DNA of 64,000 nt from Tous-C4FEB sp044356555. GTDB lineage: Bacteria; Verrucomicrobiota; Verrucomicrobiia; Opitutales; Opitutaceae. The stretch spans positions 1 to 64,000 of the forward strand of contig JBIKWB010000012.1 of assembly GCA_044356555.1 (NCBI GenBank). The letters run 5' to 3'. The first letter of the stretch is position 1; the number at the start of each line of letters is the position of its first letter. The translations under genes and the position numbers were made by a program. Below are positions 35,102 through 46,314 of the stretch, piece by piece. Below the pieces are notes generated by a model. It was not told where the DNA came from. It ran no database searches and was given only the letters and a program-made list of their open reading frames with translations.

Positions 35102-36549
35102 TTAGAAATTTAGCCGCGTTCTCCGTTGTTTGCTTCGCCCTCGGCCTGGCGGCCGCTCCGCCCGCGCCCAACATCGTCGTCATCCTCGCCGATGACTATG
35201 GCTACGGCAGTCTCGGAGCGTATGGCGCCGACGCTAAGCTCATTCAGACGCCTCACCTCGACCGCCTCGCGCGCGAAGGACGACGTTTCACCGACGCCTA
35301 CACGCCGTCTTCGGTCTGCACGCCGACGCGCTACGCGCTCATCACGGGCCGCTACTGTTGGCGCACGCCGCTGAACCACGGCGGCGTCGCCAACACGCTC
35401 GATCCGCTGCTGATTGAAACCACGCGCCCCACGATCGCCTCGCTCCTGAAGAAGCGCGGCTATGCCACCGGCTTCGTCGGCAAATGGCACCTCGGCTACG
35501 GCACCGAGCGGCGCGTCGACTACACCAAGGAACTCAAACCCGGCCCGCTCGAACTCGGCTTCGATTACCAGTTCGCGGTCCCGCAAAACCACAATGACAT
35601 CACCCGCGTCTTCGTCGAAAATCACCATGTCTACGGCCTGCGTTCCGCGAAACTGACGCCCGCGCCCGGCAAGCTCGGCCTCGACGCTCCCGAGCGCGAC
35701 GACCCCACAACCATGGGCGACCTCACCGAGCGCGCCGTCGGTTGGCTCGCGAAACAGGCCGGTCAACCTGCCCCGTTTTTTCTCTATTTCGCCCCCGTCG
35801 CGGTGCACGAGTTGGTCACGCCGTCCGCCGAGACCACCGGCACGAGCAAGGCCGGCCCCTACGGCGACTTCATCCACGACCTAGACCGCAGCGTGGGCCG
35901 GATCATTGCCGCCCTCGAAAAACAAAACGCGCTCGAAAACACCTTGATCATCTTCACCAGCGACAACGGCGGTGTCGTCAACCTCGGCGGCAAGACCGGA
36001 ACCAACAAGCTCGCGATGGACGCCGGCCTGAAAATCAACGGCGACTTGCGCGGCGGCAAACACGACATTTGGGAGGGCGGCTTCAAGGTGCCCTTTCTCG
36101 TGCGCTGGCCCGGCCGGGTTCCGGCGGCGACCACGAGTAACGAGCTGATCGGCGTGGTCGATGTCTTCGCGACCGTCGCGGCGGTGGTGGGTGAGACGAA
36201 GCTCGACCGTACCACCACTGCGCCCGACAGCGTCAACGTGCTCTCCGCCTTGCTTGGTCAACCTTCCGCCCAACCGCTCCGCCGCGACCTGATTCTACAA
36301 AGCGCGAACGGCGTGTATGCCATCCGCAGCGGACCGTGGAAATGGATCGAGGGCGTCCCGCTTGCTCCTCAGGGCAAGAAAGCGCCGGCCGCCACGGGTC
36401 CGAAAGCCGACCAATTCCGGCCCCGCCTCGTGAATCTCGTCGATGATCCGGCCGAGAAGAATGATGTCGCGGCCGCGCACCCCGAGATCGCGACCCGGCT
36501 GGCGGAAACGCTGCGCCTGCACCGCGCCCAAGGTTTCAGTCGTGACTAG
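35098..36549 (+). CDS. S1 sulfatase with CTPTR site, coupled to GH-like gene
   Basis: Short signal peptide (1-20). LADDYGYGSLGAYG precedes C74-TPTRYALITGRYCWRT. VGKWHLGYG, GFDYQFAVPQNHNDITRVFVENH, FAPVAVHELVTP and SDNGGVVNLGGKTGT follow. The CTP[TS]RY site and the 'VENxxV' segment are shared with the sulfatases at 43306 and 49406, suggesting one subfamily. Coupling to the GH71/GH99-like lipoprotein suggests that the two act on the same glycan. Confidence 0.93.
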   Translation: MIRNLAAFSVVCFALGLAAAPPAPNIVVILADDYGYGSLGAYGADAKLIQTPHLDRLAREGRRFTDAYTPSSVCTPTRYALITGRYCWRTPLNHGGVANTLDPLLIETTRPTIASLLKKRGYATGFVGKWHLGYGTERRVDYTKELKPGPLELGFDYQFAVPQNHNDITRVFVENHHVYGLRSAKLTPAPGKLGLDAPERDDPTTMGDLTERAVGWLAKQAGQPAPFFLYFAPVAVHELVTPSAETTGTSKAGPYGDFIHDLDRSVGRIIAALEKQNALENTLIIFTSDNGGVVNLGGKTGTNKLAMDAGLKINGDLRGGKHDIWEGGFKVPFLVRWPGRVPAATTSNELIGVVDVFATVAAVVGETKLDRTTTAPDSVNVLSALLGQPSAQPLRRDLILQSANGVYAIRSGPWKWIEGVPLAPQGKKAPAATGPKADQFRPRLVNLVDDPAEKNDVAAAHPEIATRLAETLRLHRAQGFSRD

Positions 36550-36576
36550 TTTTCCGAGGCTCGGTCTTCCTTCCGC

Positions 36577-37932
36577 ATGCTGCTTCGCTTCCTCTTGCTC
36601 GTTCTCGCGGTCTCCGGCGGTGCGTTGGCCGCGACTCAGGTGTCTCGACCCAATGTGTTGGTGATTCTCGCCGACGATCTCGGCATTGGCGATGTCTCGG
36701 TCTATCGTCCCGGGGCCGACGTGCGCACGCCCCACCTCGATCGGCTCGCCGCCGAGGGAATGCGTTTCACCCGGATGCGCGCCAACGCTACGGTGTGCTC
36801 GCCCACGCGCGCGGCGCTGATGAGCGGCTGCTACTCGGATCGCGTCGGTGTGCCGGGTCTCATCCGCACCGACCCCGACAACACCTGGGGCTACTTCGAT
36901 CCGAAGGTGCCCACGCTGGCCGATTATCTCCGCACCGCCGGCTATCACACTGCGATTATCGGCAAGTGGAATCTCGGCCTCGCGGCGCCTGCGACGCCGA
37001 ACGACCGCGGCTTCGATTTTTTCCACGGCTTCCTCGACGACATGATGGACAGCTACACGACGCACCTGCGGCAGGGTCGCAACTACATGCGCCGCGATCG
37101 TGAGGTCATTACGCCCGTCGGCCACGCGACGGAGATTTTCACCGGTTGGACGCGCGATTATCTGCGCGAGCGCGCGAAGTCCTCATCGCCCTTCTTTCTC
37201 TATCTGGCCTACAACGCTCCGCATTTTCCGATGCAGCCGCCGGCGGAGTGGCTGGCGAAAGTGAAACAACGCGAGCCCGGTATCACGGAGCAGCGCGCGT
37301 TGAGTGTGGCCATGATCGAGCACTTCGACGACGGCGTCGGCCAAGTCCTCGCCGCGTTGAAGGAGACCGGACTTGATCGGACAACGCTGGTGGTGGTCAC
37401 GGCCGACAACGGCGGATCGCTCGCTCATTTTCAAAACAACGATCCGTGGCGCGACGGGAAACAAAGCCACTACGATGGCGGTTTGCGCGTCCCGTTTATC
37501 GTGCGCTGGCCCGGTTACGTCGCGCCCGGTTCGACGAGCGACTACGCGGGACTGACCTTTGATATTTTTGCGACGGCTCTGGAAGTCGCCGGTATGCCGC
37601 GGCCGGCAACCATCGACGCCGTGAGCCTGATGCCCGCACTGCGCGGGGCGCCGGCACCGGCCGAGCCGCGCGAACTCTACTTCGTCCGCCGCGAAGGCGG
37701 AGCGATCTACGGGGGAAAAAGCTACGAGGCGCTCATCCGCGGCGATTGGAAGCTGCTCCAGAACAGCCCTTACGCGGCCCTCGAACTCTACAACTTGAAG
37801 GATGATCCGCAGGAGAAGAACGACGTCTTTGCGTCCCAGCAGAAAATCGCCCGAGAGCTGCAAATCGCTTTGCGGCGGCATATCCAGCGCGGCGGGGCGA
37901 CGCCGTGGCAACCGCCGGCGAGCGATCGCTGA
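36577..37932 (+). CDS. S1 sulfatase with CSPTR site, last of rightward block
   Basis: Signal peptide 1-19. LADDLGIGDVSVYRPG, C74-SPTRAALMSGCYSDRVGV, IGKWNLGL (Asn in place of the usual His), YLAYNAPHFPMQPP, TADNGGSLAHF and YDGGLRVPFIVRWPG are in order. The 451-residue length is compact. It ends 31 bases from the stop of the convergent sulfatase at 37964, with no obvious terminator between them. Confidence 0.93.
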   Translation: MLLRFLLLVLAVSGGALAATQVSRPNVLVILADDLGIGDVSVYRPGADVRTPHLDRLAAEGMRFTRMRANATVCSPTRAALMSGCYSDRVGVPGLIRTDPDNTWGYFDPKVPTLADYLRTAGYHTAIIGKWNLGLAAPATPNDRGFDFFHGFLDDMMDSYTTHLRQGRNYMRRDREVITPVGHATEIFTGWTRDYLRERAKSSSPFFLYLAYNAPHFPMQPPAEWLAKVKQREPGITEQRALSVAMIEHFDDGVGQVLAALKETGLDRTTLVVVTADNGGSLAHFQNNDPWRDGKQSHYDGGLRVPFIVRWPGYVAPGSTSDYAGLTFDIFATALEVAGMPRPATIDAVSLMPALRGAPAPAEPRELYFVRREGGAIYGGKSYEALIRGDWKLLQNSPYAALELYNLKDDPQEKNDVFASQQKIARELQIALRRHIQRGGATPWQPPASDR

Positions 37933-37963
37933 GGATCGGCGGCGTGGGCCGGGCGTCTGATCT

Positions 37964-39493
37964 TCAGCGCGCCGGGGTCTTGGCTTTCGGAGTCGGAAAC
38001 TCGCGCGTCGGGTCCATCCGGCGGAGTTGCTCGGGGGTGGGGCCGCCGCCGAATTGTTGCCAGTAGCTTTCCGCAAAAGGATTCACGCGCGGACCGATGA
38101 CCGTTTCGTTGACGAGGCCGGGCTGCACGGAGAGCCACCACGCGTCGTAAGCGGCGGCGAGGCGCCTGACCTCGGCGGGATGCTCGGCGGCGACGTCGCG
38201 TTGCTCGCCGGGATCGGCGGCGAGATCGAAGAGCTGCCACGCGGGGGTGGTGCCGCCGGTGATCGAGACAAGGTGCCAGTGCGGGTCGCGCACGGCGCAG
38301 TTTTTGAATTTTGCGAGGGCGGGATCGCTGCCCTTGGGCCAGCGGCCGAGATGGGTGAAGAGCGTGCGGTCGGGCCAAGGCGCCGAGGCTTTCTTGAGGA
38401 GCGGAACGAGGCTGCGGCCTTCGACCTGTGCGCGCACAGCGGGAGCGAGGGAGGCACCGGCGAGTTCGGCGAGCGTGGGAAAAAAGTCGAGATGCGCGGT
38501 GAGTGCGGCGACGTTGCCGGGCGTGAAGTGACCGGGCCAGCGCCAGAACGAGGAGGCGCGGGTGCCGCCGAGCCACGGGGTACCTTTTTGGGCGCGCATC
38601 CCGGCGTTGAAGATTTTGGCCCCGGCGGCGGTGCCGTTGTCGTTCATGTAAATGACGAGCGTGTCGCGGGTGAGATCTTGCGCGTCGAGAAACGCGAGCA
38701 GACGGCCGACGTTTTCGTCGATGTTGTGGATCATGCCGAAAAAGTTGGCGACAGATTCGGCGTCGGGGCCGGTGCCGACTTTGCCCCGGTAGAGCGCGGC
38801 GTCCTCGGGGCGGGCCGTGTAGGGCGAGTGCGGGGCGTTGGTCGCGATGTAAGCAAAAAACGGGCGGCCGGGTTTTTTGGCCGATTCGATCCAGCGGGTG
38901 GCTTGGGAGAAAAAGACATCGGTGCAGAAGCCGGTGGTTTTCTTGAAGGTGCCGTTGTGGCGGATGACGGGATCAAAGTAAGTGTTGCCCGGGACATCGC
39001 CGCAGGAGCCGGGATAAGACTGGCCGAGGCCGCCGCCGCCGTGGATGAAGACTTCGTCGAAGCCGCGGGCGCCGGGTTGATAGGCGGGCTCGTCGCCGAG
39101 GTGCCACTTGCCGAAAATGCCCGTGGTGTAGCCGGCGGTTTTCAGGACCTGAGCGAGCGTGGTGACATCGAGGGTGAGGCGTTCGCGCTCGAGGATAGTG
39201 TGGGTGACGCCGTTTTTGAATTCATGGCGGCCGGTGAAAAGGGCGGAGCGCGTGGGCGAACAGGTGGGGCTGACGTGGAAATCGGTGAAGCGCACGCTCT
39301 GGGCGTGGAGAGCGTCGAGGTGAGGGGTTTTCAGGACGGGATTTCCGTGGGCGGAGAAATCCCCGTAGCCCTGATCGTCGGTGAGGATGAAGAGAATATT
39401 GGGGCGCCCGGGGGTGGCGGCGGTCGTGGCGGAGAAGGCGGAGAAAGTGAGCAGGAGGGAAAGAGCGAGGGATAGAACCGGGCGGAGGTGCAT
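37964..39493 (-). CDS. S1 sulfatase with CSPTR site, last of the long leftward block
   Basis: The start at 39493 gives MHLRPVLSLALSLLLTFSAFSA as signal. LTDDQGYGDFSAHGNPVLKTPHLD, C78-SPTRSALFTGRHEFKNGV, FGKWHLGDEP, ATNAPHSPYTARPED and NDNGTAAGAKIFNAGMRAQKGTPWLGGTR follow. The last 45 residues (NETVIGPRVNPFAESYWQQFGG) form an extension beyond the usual sulfatase end. The frame is open to 40060, but that part is antisense to the next gene. Confidence 0.93.
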   Translation of the reverse strand: MHLRPVLSLALSLLLTFSAFSATTAATPGRPNILFILTDDQGYGDFSAHGNPVLKTPHLDALHAQSVRFTDFHVSPTCSPTRSALFTGRHEFKNGVTHTILERERLTLDVTTLAQVLKTAGYTTGIFGKWHLGDEPAYQPGARGFDEVFIHGGGGLGQSYPGSCGDVPGNTYFDPVIRHNGTFKKTTGFCTDVFFSQATRWIESAKKPGRPFFAYIATNAPHSPYTARPEDAALYRGKVGTGPDAESVANFFGMIHNIDENVGRLLAFLDAQDLTRDTLVIYMNDNGTAAGAKIFNAGMRAQKGTPWLGGTRASSFWRWPGHFTPGNVAALTAHLDFFPTLAELAGASLAPAVRAQVEGRSLVPLLKKASAPWPDRTLFTHLGRWPKGSDPALAKFKNCAVRDPHWHLVSITGGTTPAWQLFDLAADPGEQRDVAAEHPAEVRRLAAAYDAWWLSVQPGLVNETVIGPRVNPFAESYWQQFGGGPTPEQLRRMDPTREFPTPKAKTPAR

Positions 39494-39513
39494 GGCGGGT
39501 GTAATGGGAGGGG

Positions 39514-41013
39514 TCAGCGGTAGTCGGCGCCGGTGAGGCTTTCGAGGACGGAGCGCTGCCACGTTTGCAGGATGGCGGCGAGTTTTTCGGCTTCGGCGGG
39601 GTACGCCGCGATGACGTTGTTTTTCTCGGCGGGATCGGCGCGGAGATCGAAGAGCTCGCGGCCGCTGCCTTGGGTGCCGTCGACGACGAGTTTGTAGCGG
39701 TTGTCGATCACGGCGCGGGGGCCGGCGTAGTCTTGCGGGAGGATTTCGCGGTGCTGGAAGTTTTGAAAATCGCGCGTGGCGGAGCCGTCGCGGTCGAGCT
39801 TCACCAGCGGGGTGGTGCCTTTTTGCAGTTCGGCATCGAGGTAGGGTTTTGCGCCGGGATGGCGCGCGACCGGATCGTCCCAAAAACAGATGGGCGCGGC
39901 GCGTTCGGTCATCGTGCCGTCGAGGAGCGCGCGGAGCGAAAGGCCGTCGAGGGGGCGGCGTGGGAGGGGGTGGCCCGCGAGGTCGCAGAGCGTGGGGAGC
40001 ATGTCGCTGGTGACGGCGTTGATGTCGGTCGAGCGTCCGCGGGAAATTTTCGCGGGCCATTCGATCACGCCGGGGACGCGGATACCACCTTCGTAGAGGC
40101 TACCTTTTTGAGCGCGGAAAGGGACGGTGGCGACGGCCTCTTGGGGCGTGCCGTTGTCGCCGCAATACCAGAGCAGCGTGTTGGGGCGGAGGCCGGTGGT
40201 GCCGAGGTGGTCGCGGAGTTGGCCGATGGAGCGGTCCATCGCCGTGATCTCGGCGAAACGCTCGCGGAGCACGTCGCGTTGGAGGCGGGTCGTGTTGCGG
40301 CCGGTTTGATTGGAGGTGAGCTTCACCTGACGGTTGCCGAAGCTCGCGGGGAGATCGTCGTAGAGTGCGAGATCTTTGGGGAGGGCTTGATATGGCTCGT
40401 GCGGTGAACCGAACCATACGACGACGAAGAACGGTTTGCCGGCGCGGCGGGCGGCGTCGATGTAACGGATCGCCTCGGCGATGATGATCTCGGAGCTCTC
40501 GCCCTTGATGACTTGAGGCGGGCCGCCGTTGCGGGAGAAGGAGGGATCGAGTTCGAAAAAGTTATCGTGCGAGAGCCACGTGTCGAAGCCCATGGCGCCG
40601 GGGTTGGTCGGCGATGAGGCCTTCACGGGGCCGAGATGCCATTTGCCAAAATGCCCGGTGGCGTAACCGGCGTCGCGCAGGAGTTGGGCGACCGTGATTT
40701 CCTGCGGCCGAGTTGACCAACCGGGCGCGAAGGTGCCGGAGCGATGGTGGTGGCGGCCGTTCATGACGGTGGCCCGAGTGGGTGAACAACTCGCGCCGCC
40801 GGAGTAGAAGCGGTCGAGCCGGAGGCCGGTACGCGCCATCTCGTCGAGGACGGGTGTCTTCAAGTAGGGGTGGCCGTTGTAGCCGGTTTCGTCCCAGCCG
40901 TGGTCGTCGCCCATGAGGAGGACGATGTTCGGAGGCCCGGCGGTGGCGGCGGCAAATGCCGAGAGGGAAAGAAACAGGGAAAGAAAGAAGGCGAGAGCGG
41001 GGCGGCGGCGCAT
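39514..41013 (-). CDS. S1 sulfatase, paralogue of 41837
   Basis: Signal peptide 1-23. MGDDHGWDETGYNGHPYLKTP, C76-SPTRATVMNGRHHHRSG (MNG where LTG is usual), HFGKWHLGP, a DNFFELDPSFSRNGGPP block with KGESSEI, WFGSPHEPYQ and GDNGTPQEAV are in order. The FF-E/D-LDP..SR.G and KG[ED]SSEI segments are shared only with the sulfatase at 41837, so the two are tandem duplicates now separated by a hydrolase gene. Confidence 0.93.
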   Translation of the reverse strand: MRRRPALAFFLSLFLSLSAFAAATAGPPNIVLLMGDDHGWDETGYNGHPYLKTPVLDEMARTGLRLDRFYSGGASCSPTRATVMNGRHHHRSGTFAPGWSTRPQEITVAQLLRDAGYATGHFGKWHLGPVKASSPTNPGAMGFDTWLSHDNFFELDPSFSRNGGPPQVIKGESSEIIIAEAIRYIDAARRAGKPFFVVVWFGSPHEPYQALPKDLALYDDLPASFGNRQVKLTSNQTGRNTTRLQRDVLRERFAEITAMDRSIGQLRDHLGTTGLRPNTLLWYCGDNGTPQEAVATVPFRAQKGSLYEGGIRVPGVIEWPAKISRGRSTDINAVTSDMLPTLCDLAGHPLPRRPLDGLSLRALLDGTMTERAAPICFWDDPVARHPGAKPYLDAELQKGTTPLVKLDRDGSATRDFQNFQHREILPQDYAGPRAVIDNRYKLVVDGTQGSGRELFDLRADPAEKNNVIAAYPAEAEKLAAILQTWQRSVLESLTGADYR

Positions 41014-41025
41014 GGGGAAGGATCG

Positions 41026-41823
41026 TTACGGGCGCGCGTGGGCGATGAGGAAGGCGAGGAGGGCGGGGTTTTCGAAGAAGCCGGGCCAGAGGTTGTGGCC
41101 TTGGCCCTCGGCGATGATGAGTTTCATGTCGCCGCCGAGCGCGGTGTAGCGGGATTTCAGGAGAGCCGAGTTGGCCTCGAGGGGGACGAGGGTGTCGCGG
41201 TCGCCGTGAATCGCGAAGAGCGGGATGCGGGCGGCCGCGAGGGAAGCGAGACGGTCGATGGGGTTGTGCGCGGTGAGCTGCGCGGCGAGTTCGGCCGCGG
41301 TCAACGCGTAGGCCGGCGCGGCTTGGTCAAGCCCGGGGTAACTCGTGAGGTTGACCACGGGATAGATGCCGGCGAAGGCGCCGACTTTTTCAGGGTTCTC
41401 GGCCGCCCACGCCAGCAACATGAGGCCGCCGCGACTGCGACCGAGCAGGAGCGGTTTGGCGGAGTAACCGCGCGTGCGCGTGAGCTCGGTGTGGAGGGCG
41501 GTGAACAACGCGCGGCCGGCGGGACTCCCGAAGGATTCTCCGACGTCGATGCCGGCGATAGAAATGCCGGCGGTGAGAAGTTGGGAAATCAGCCATACCT
41601 CTTCTTTGCCCGGATATTTTTCCAGGGTCGGCGCATACCAGACCCACGGGCGCGGCGCGGTGGGGGTGGTGCCGGCCGGGGCGGCGATGAGGAAGGCCGG
41701 GCGGCCGGCGACGGCGAAGGTCTCGCCGGGCAGCGGGAGTTTTTTCTCGGCGGCGAGGGAGACCGAGAGGGAGAGAACGAGAGAAAGCGAGAGGGGGAGA
41801 AGGAGAGAGAAAACGGGCTTCAT
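41026..41823 (-). CDS. exported alpha/beta hydrolase
   Basis: Signal peptide MKPVFSLLLPLSLSLVLSLSVSLA. The nucleophile is Ser130 in GRSRGG, with Asp210 in HGDRD and His243 in GQGHN completing a plausible triad. At 265 residues it is a single-domain enzyme. It is not closely similar to the hydrolase at 17990, so the two probably remove different ester groups. It lies 13 bases downstream of one sulfatase and 12 upstream of its paralogue. Confidence 0.85.
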   Translation of the reverse strand: MKPVFSLLLPLSLSLVLSLSVSLAAEKKLPLPGETFAVAGRPAFLIAAPAGTTPTAPRPWVWYAPTLEKYPGKEEVWLISQLLTAGISIAGIDVGESFGSPAGRALFTALHTELTRTRGYSAKPLLLGRSRGGLMLLAWAAENPEKVGAFAGIYPVVNLTSYPGLDQAAPAYALTAAELAAQLTAHNPIDRLASLAAARIPLFAIHGDRDTLVPLEANSALLKSRYTALGGDMKLIIAEGQGHNLWPGFFENPALLAFLIAHARP

Positions 41824-41836
41824 GAAAAAGAGGGAA

Positions 41837-43309
41837 TCAGGGCTCTGCCTTGGCGGGGGCGGCCGGGCCGGCGGGTCTGAGGGCGCTCGCGTATTCCCAG
41901 CGGTCCTTCCAAGCGGCCAAGTAAGGTTGGTAGGCGGGGACGCGGTTCCACGCGATCGGCGCGGGGTCGGCCGGGATCAACCGGCCCTCGGGGTAATCCT
42001 TGCCGGCAAAGCTGGCCTCCACGCCGGCGTTCCAAGCCAGAAATTGTTCGCGGAGGCGTTGCGCGACGGCGGGGTTTTCGGCGGTGACATCGCGGGTCTC
42101 CCCGGGGTCGGCGATGAGGTCGAACAGTTGAAATTTTCCGGACTCAAGATTCTCGGTGGACAACTTGAAGCGGTCGTCGATGAACGCCCGTTTCTTTTCG
42201 AAACGGAAGCCGATGGGGCGGTTGCGCGCCCCGGTCTCGCGCGCGAAGAGCGGCCGGAGGCTCTGGCCGTCGATGGGTTGAATCAAGGAACCGGCGGGCA
42301 GGCCGGCGATGTCGGCGATGGTGGGAAACAAGTCCATGACGGACGCGGGCGTGTCGGTCACGCGGGGCCGGATGACGGCGGGCCACTCGATGATGCCGGG
42401 AACGCGGAGACCGCCTTCGAAGAGGCTGCCCTTGAAGCCGCGGAGGTTGCCGACGGTGGAAGGCTTGATCGCGGGCAGACCGCCGTTGTCGCTGCAAAAA
42501 ACCAGGAGCGTGTTTTCCGCGAGACCGAGGTCGCGGAGTCTTTGGCGCAGCGTGCCGAGGCTGCGGTCGAGGGCGACGAGCTCGCCGTGGTGGTTCGCGG
42601 AATTCTCGTCGAGCCCGGCGAAGGCGGCGCGGTCGGCGGGGGCGGCTTTGAAGGGACTATGCGGCGAGCCGGACCAGATGACGGCAAACATCGGGCGTCC
42701 GCCGGCGCGATGCTGTTGCAAGAATTTGACGGCCTCGGTGACAGCGATTTCGGAGGAGTCGCCCTTGAACGCCTCGATTTTGCCCATGCGACTCAGCAGG
42801 GGATCGAGGTCGAAAAAGTTCGAAACCGAGACCCACTCATCGAAGCCGAATTTACCCGGATGGTAGTCGTCGCCGGCAAGAATCGGGACCCCGGGACCGC
42901 GATGACCGTTGAGATGCCATTTGCCGAAGTGCCCTGTGACGTAGCCCGCGCCCTTGAGCGCTTGGGCGATGGTTTTCTCCTGCAGGCGGAGAGCGTAGCC
43001 GTGTTGCAACACCCCGGTGCGGTCGGGGGAACGGCCAGTGAGCACGGCGGCGCGGGTGGGGGAGCACACGGGGCCGCCGGCGTAGAAGCGATCGAAGCGC
43101 AGGCCGTTTGCCGCCATCGCATCGAGGTGCGGCGTCTTGAGGATCGGGTGGCCGCGATAGCCGGTCTGGCCCCAGCCCATGTCGTCGGCCATGACGAAAA
43201 TGATGTGTGGCGGAGGCGGGGCGGCGCGGGAGGCGGAGACGGAAACGATGACGGAGAGAAGCAGGGAAAGAGAAACGGCGAGACGGGAAAAAGAAGAGCG
43301 GGGGGTCAT
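41837..43309 (-). CDS. S1 sulfatase, paralogue of 39514
   Basis: Signal peptide to about residue 30. MADDMGWGQTGYRGHPILKTP, C82-SPTRAAVLTGRSPDRTG, HFGKWHLNGHRGPG, SNFFDLDPLLSRMG with KGDSSEI, WSGSPHSPFKAAP, SDNGGLPAI and FEGGLRVPGIIEWP are in order. A 60-residue C-terminal extension is Trp/Tyr-rich (WNRVPAYQPYLAAWKDRWEY). Its start overlaps the stop of the sulfatase at 43306 by four bases. Confidence 0.93.
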   Translation of the reverse strand: MTPRSSFSRLAVSLSLLLSVIVSVSASRAAPPPPHIIFVMADDMGWGQTGYRGHPILKTPHLDAMAANGLRFDRFYAGGPVCSPTRAAVLTGRSPDRTGVLQHGYALRLQEKTIAQALKGAGYVTGHFGKWHLNGHRGPGVPILAGDDYHPGKFGFDEWVSVSNFFDLDPLLSRMGKIEAFKGDSSEIAVTEAVKFLQQHRAGGRPMFAVIWSGSPHSPFKAAPADRAAFAGLDENSANHHGELVALDRSLGTLRQRLRDLGLAENTLLVFCSDNGGLPAIKPSTVGNLRGFKGSLFEGGLRVPGIIEWPAVIRPRVTDTPASVMDLFPTIADIAGLPAGSLIQPIDGQSLRPLFARETGARNRPIGFRFEKKRAFIDDRFKLSTENLESGKFQLFDLIADPGETRDVTAENPAVAQRLREQFLAWNAGVEASFAGKDYPEGRLIPADPAPIAWNRVPAYQPYLAAWKDRWEYASALRPAGPAAPAKAEP

Positions 43310-44850
43310 GGGGAGCGGGTGCGGCCGGCGGCGATGAGGGTGGCGAGGCGGGACTTCAGTTGCTCGAGGCGCTCGGGTTGCGCGGCGGCGAGGTCGTGCT
43401 GTTCGCCGGGATCATTCGCGAGGTCGAAGAGTTGGAATTGGGGCACGGGGGTATTGGCGAGCGTCTTTTCGATGACGACGTTGCGCGCGGATTTGGTGTC
43501 GTAGCGGACGAGTTTCCACGGGCCGACGCGGAAGCCGTAGTTGCCGGTGCCGCCGTTGTCCTGCTGCACGAGGTGCTCGCGGCCGCGGGCGCCGGGACGA
43601 CCGAGCAGCGCGCCGGAAACATCGATGCTGTCGAGGCACGCGCCCTCGGGCAACGGCGTGCCGGTCAACGCCGCGAAGCTCGCCGCGAGATCGATGGTGC
43701 TGACGATCTCGTCGGACACGGCGGGCTGGATCGTGCCCTTCCAGCGCGCGATGAACGGCGTGCGCGTGCCACCCTCGAAGACGGAATACTTGCCGCCGCG
43801 AAACGGGCCGCCGGCGCGGTGGTGGCCGAGTTTTTCGAGCGCGGAGTCCTTGTAGCCGTCGTCCATCACGGGGCCGTTGTCGGAGCAGACGATGACGAGG
43901 GTCTTTTCGGCCAGGCCGAGACGATCGAGGGTTTTCATGACCTCGCCCACCTGCCAGTCGAACTGGAGAATCGCATCGGCCCGGAAGCCGAGGCCGCTTT
44001 TGCCCTGAAAGCGTTCGTGCGGCATGCGGGGCACGTGGGGATCATGAGAAGCGAGAAACAGGAAGAAGGGCGCAGCGCGGTGGGCCTCGATCCAAGCGTC
44101 GGATTTTTTGGCCCACGTGTCGGCGAGATCCTCGTCGCGGAAGCGCGCGGCGTGGCCGCCGGTGTAGAATCCGATGCGGGAAATGCCGTTGTGGATCGTG
44201 GCGTTGTGGCCGTGGGACCAGTCCATTTTCAGGGTGGAGCGGTGGGAGATGCCGGTGGGGTGATCGCCGGCGGGAGCCTTGTCACCGACCCAGAGCGGGT
44301 CCTTGGGGTCGAGGTTCAGCACGCGGTCGTTTTCGACGTAAACCTGGGGAACGCGGTCGTTGGTGGTGGGCAGGAGAAAGTTGTAATCGAAGCCAATCTC
44401 GCGCGGGCCGGGGGCGATGGCGCCGTTCCAATTGGGGCCCTTGCCCTCGGCGCCGAGGCCGAGGTGCCATTTGCCGATGACGGCGGTTTTGTAACCGGCG
44501 GTTTTTGCGAGATCGGCGATGGTGACGGCGTCGGGCGGGACGACCATGTGCCCGTTGGGCGGGGCGATCCCGGTGCCCTTGCGGCGGAAGGCGTAGTTGC
44601 CGGTGAGGAACGAATAGCGCGTGGGCGTGCAGGTTGAGGCGGTGGTGTAGCCGCTGGTAAAGCGCCGGCCCTCGGCGGCGAGGCGGTCAAGATTGGGCGT
44701 CGGAAAAGCGGTCCCGCCGTAAGCCGACACGTCGCCGAAGCCGAGATCGTCGGCCATGATGACGATGACGTTGGGTTTTTCGGCGGCGAGGGCGGCCAGG
44801 GAGACCGAGAGGGCGAGAAGGAGGGAAAGAGAGAGGGAGGAGGACTTCAT
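43306..44850 (-). CDS. S1 sulfatase with CTPTR site
   Basis: Signal peptide MKSSSLSLSLLLALSVSLAALA. MADDLGFGDVSAYG precedes C74-TPTRYSFLTGNYAFRRKG. IGKWHLGLG, GFDYNFLLPTTNDRVPQVYVEN and a FASHDPHVPRMPHERFQG-like block with SDNGPVMDDG follow. It shares its site and inserts with 35098 and 49406. The 514-residue length is among the largest here because of the loop at 185-235. Its stop overlaps the next gene by four bases. Confidence 0.93.
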   Translation of the reverse strand: MKSSSLSLSLLLALSVSLAALAAEKPNVIVIMADDLGFGDVSAYGGTAFPTPNLDRLAAEGRRFTSGYTTASTCTPTRYSFLTGNYAFRRKGTGIAPPNGHMVVPPDAVTIADLAKTAGYKTAVIGKWHLGLGAEGKGPNWNGAIAPGPREIGFDYNFLLPTTNDRVPQVYVENDRVLNLDPKDPLWVGDKAPAGDHPTGISHRSTLKMDWSHGHNATIHNGISRIGFYTGGHAARFRDEDLADTWAKKSDAWIEAHRAAPFFLFLASHDPHVPRMPHERFQGKSGLGFRADAILQFDWQVGEVMKTLDRLGLAEKTLVIVCSDNGPVMDDGYKDSALEKLGHHRAGGPFRGGKYSVFEGGTRTPFIARWKGTIQPAVSDEIVSTIDLAASFAALTGTPLPEGACLDSIDVSGALLGRPGARGREHLVQQDNGGTGNYGFRVGPWKLVRYDTKSARNVVIEKTLANTPVPQFQLFDLANDPGEQHDLAAAQPERLEQLKSRLATLIAAGRTRSP

Positions 44851-44862
44851 TCGAGTGGGGAG

Positions 44863-46296
<1,434 letters not shown>

Positions 46297-46314
46297 TTTT
46301 TTTGGGGAACGAGG

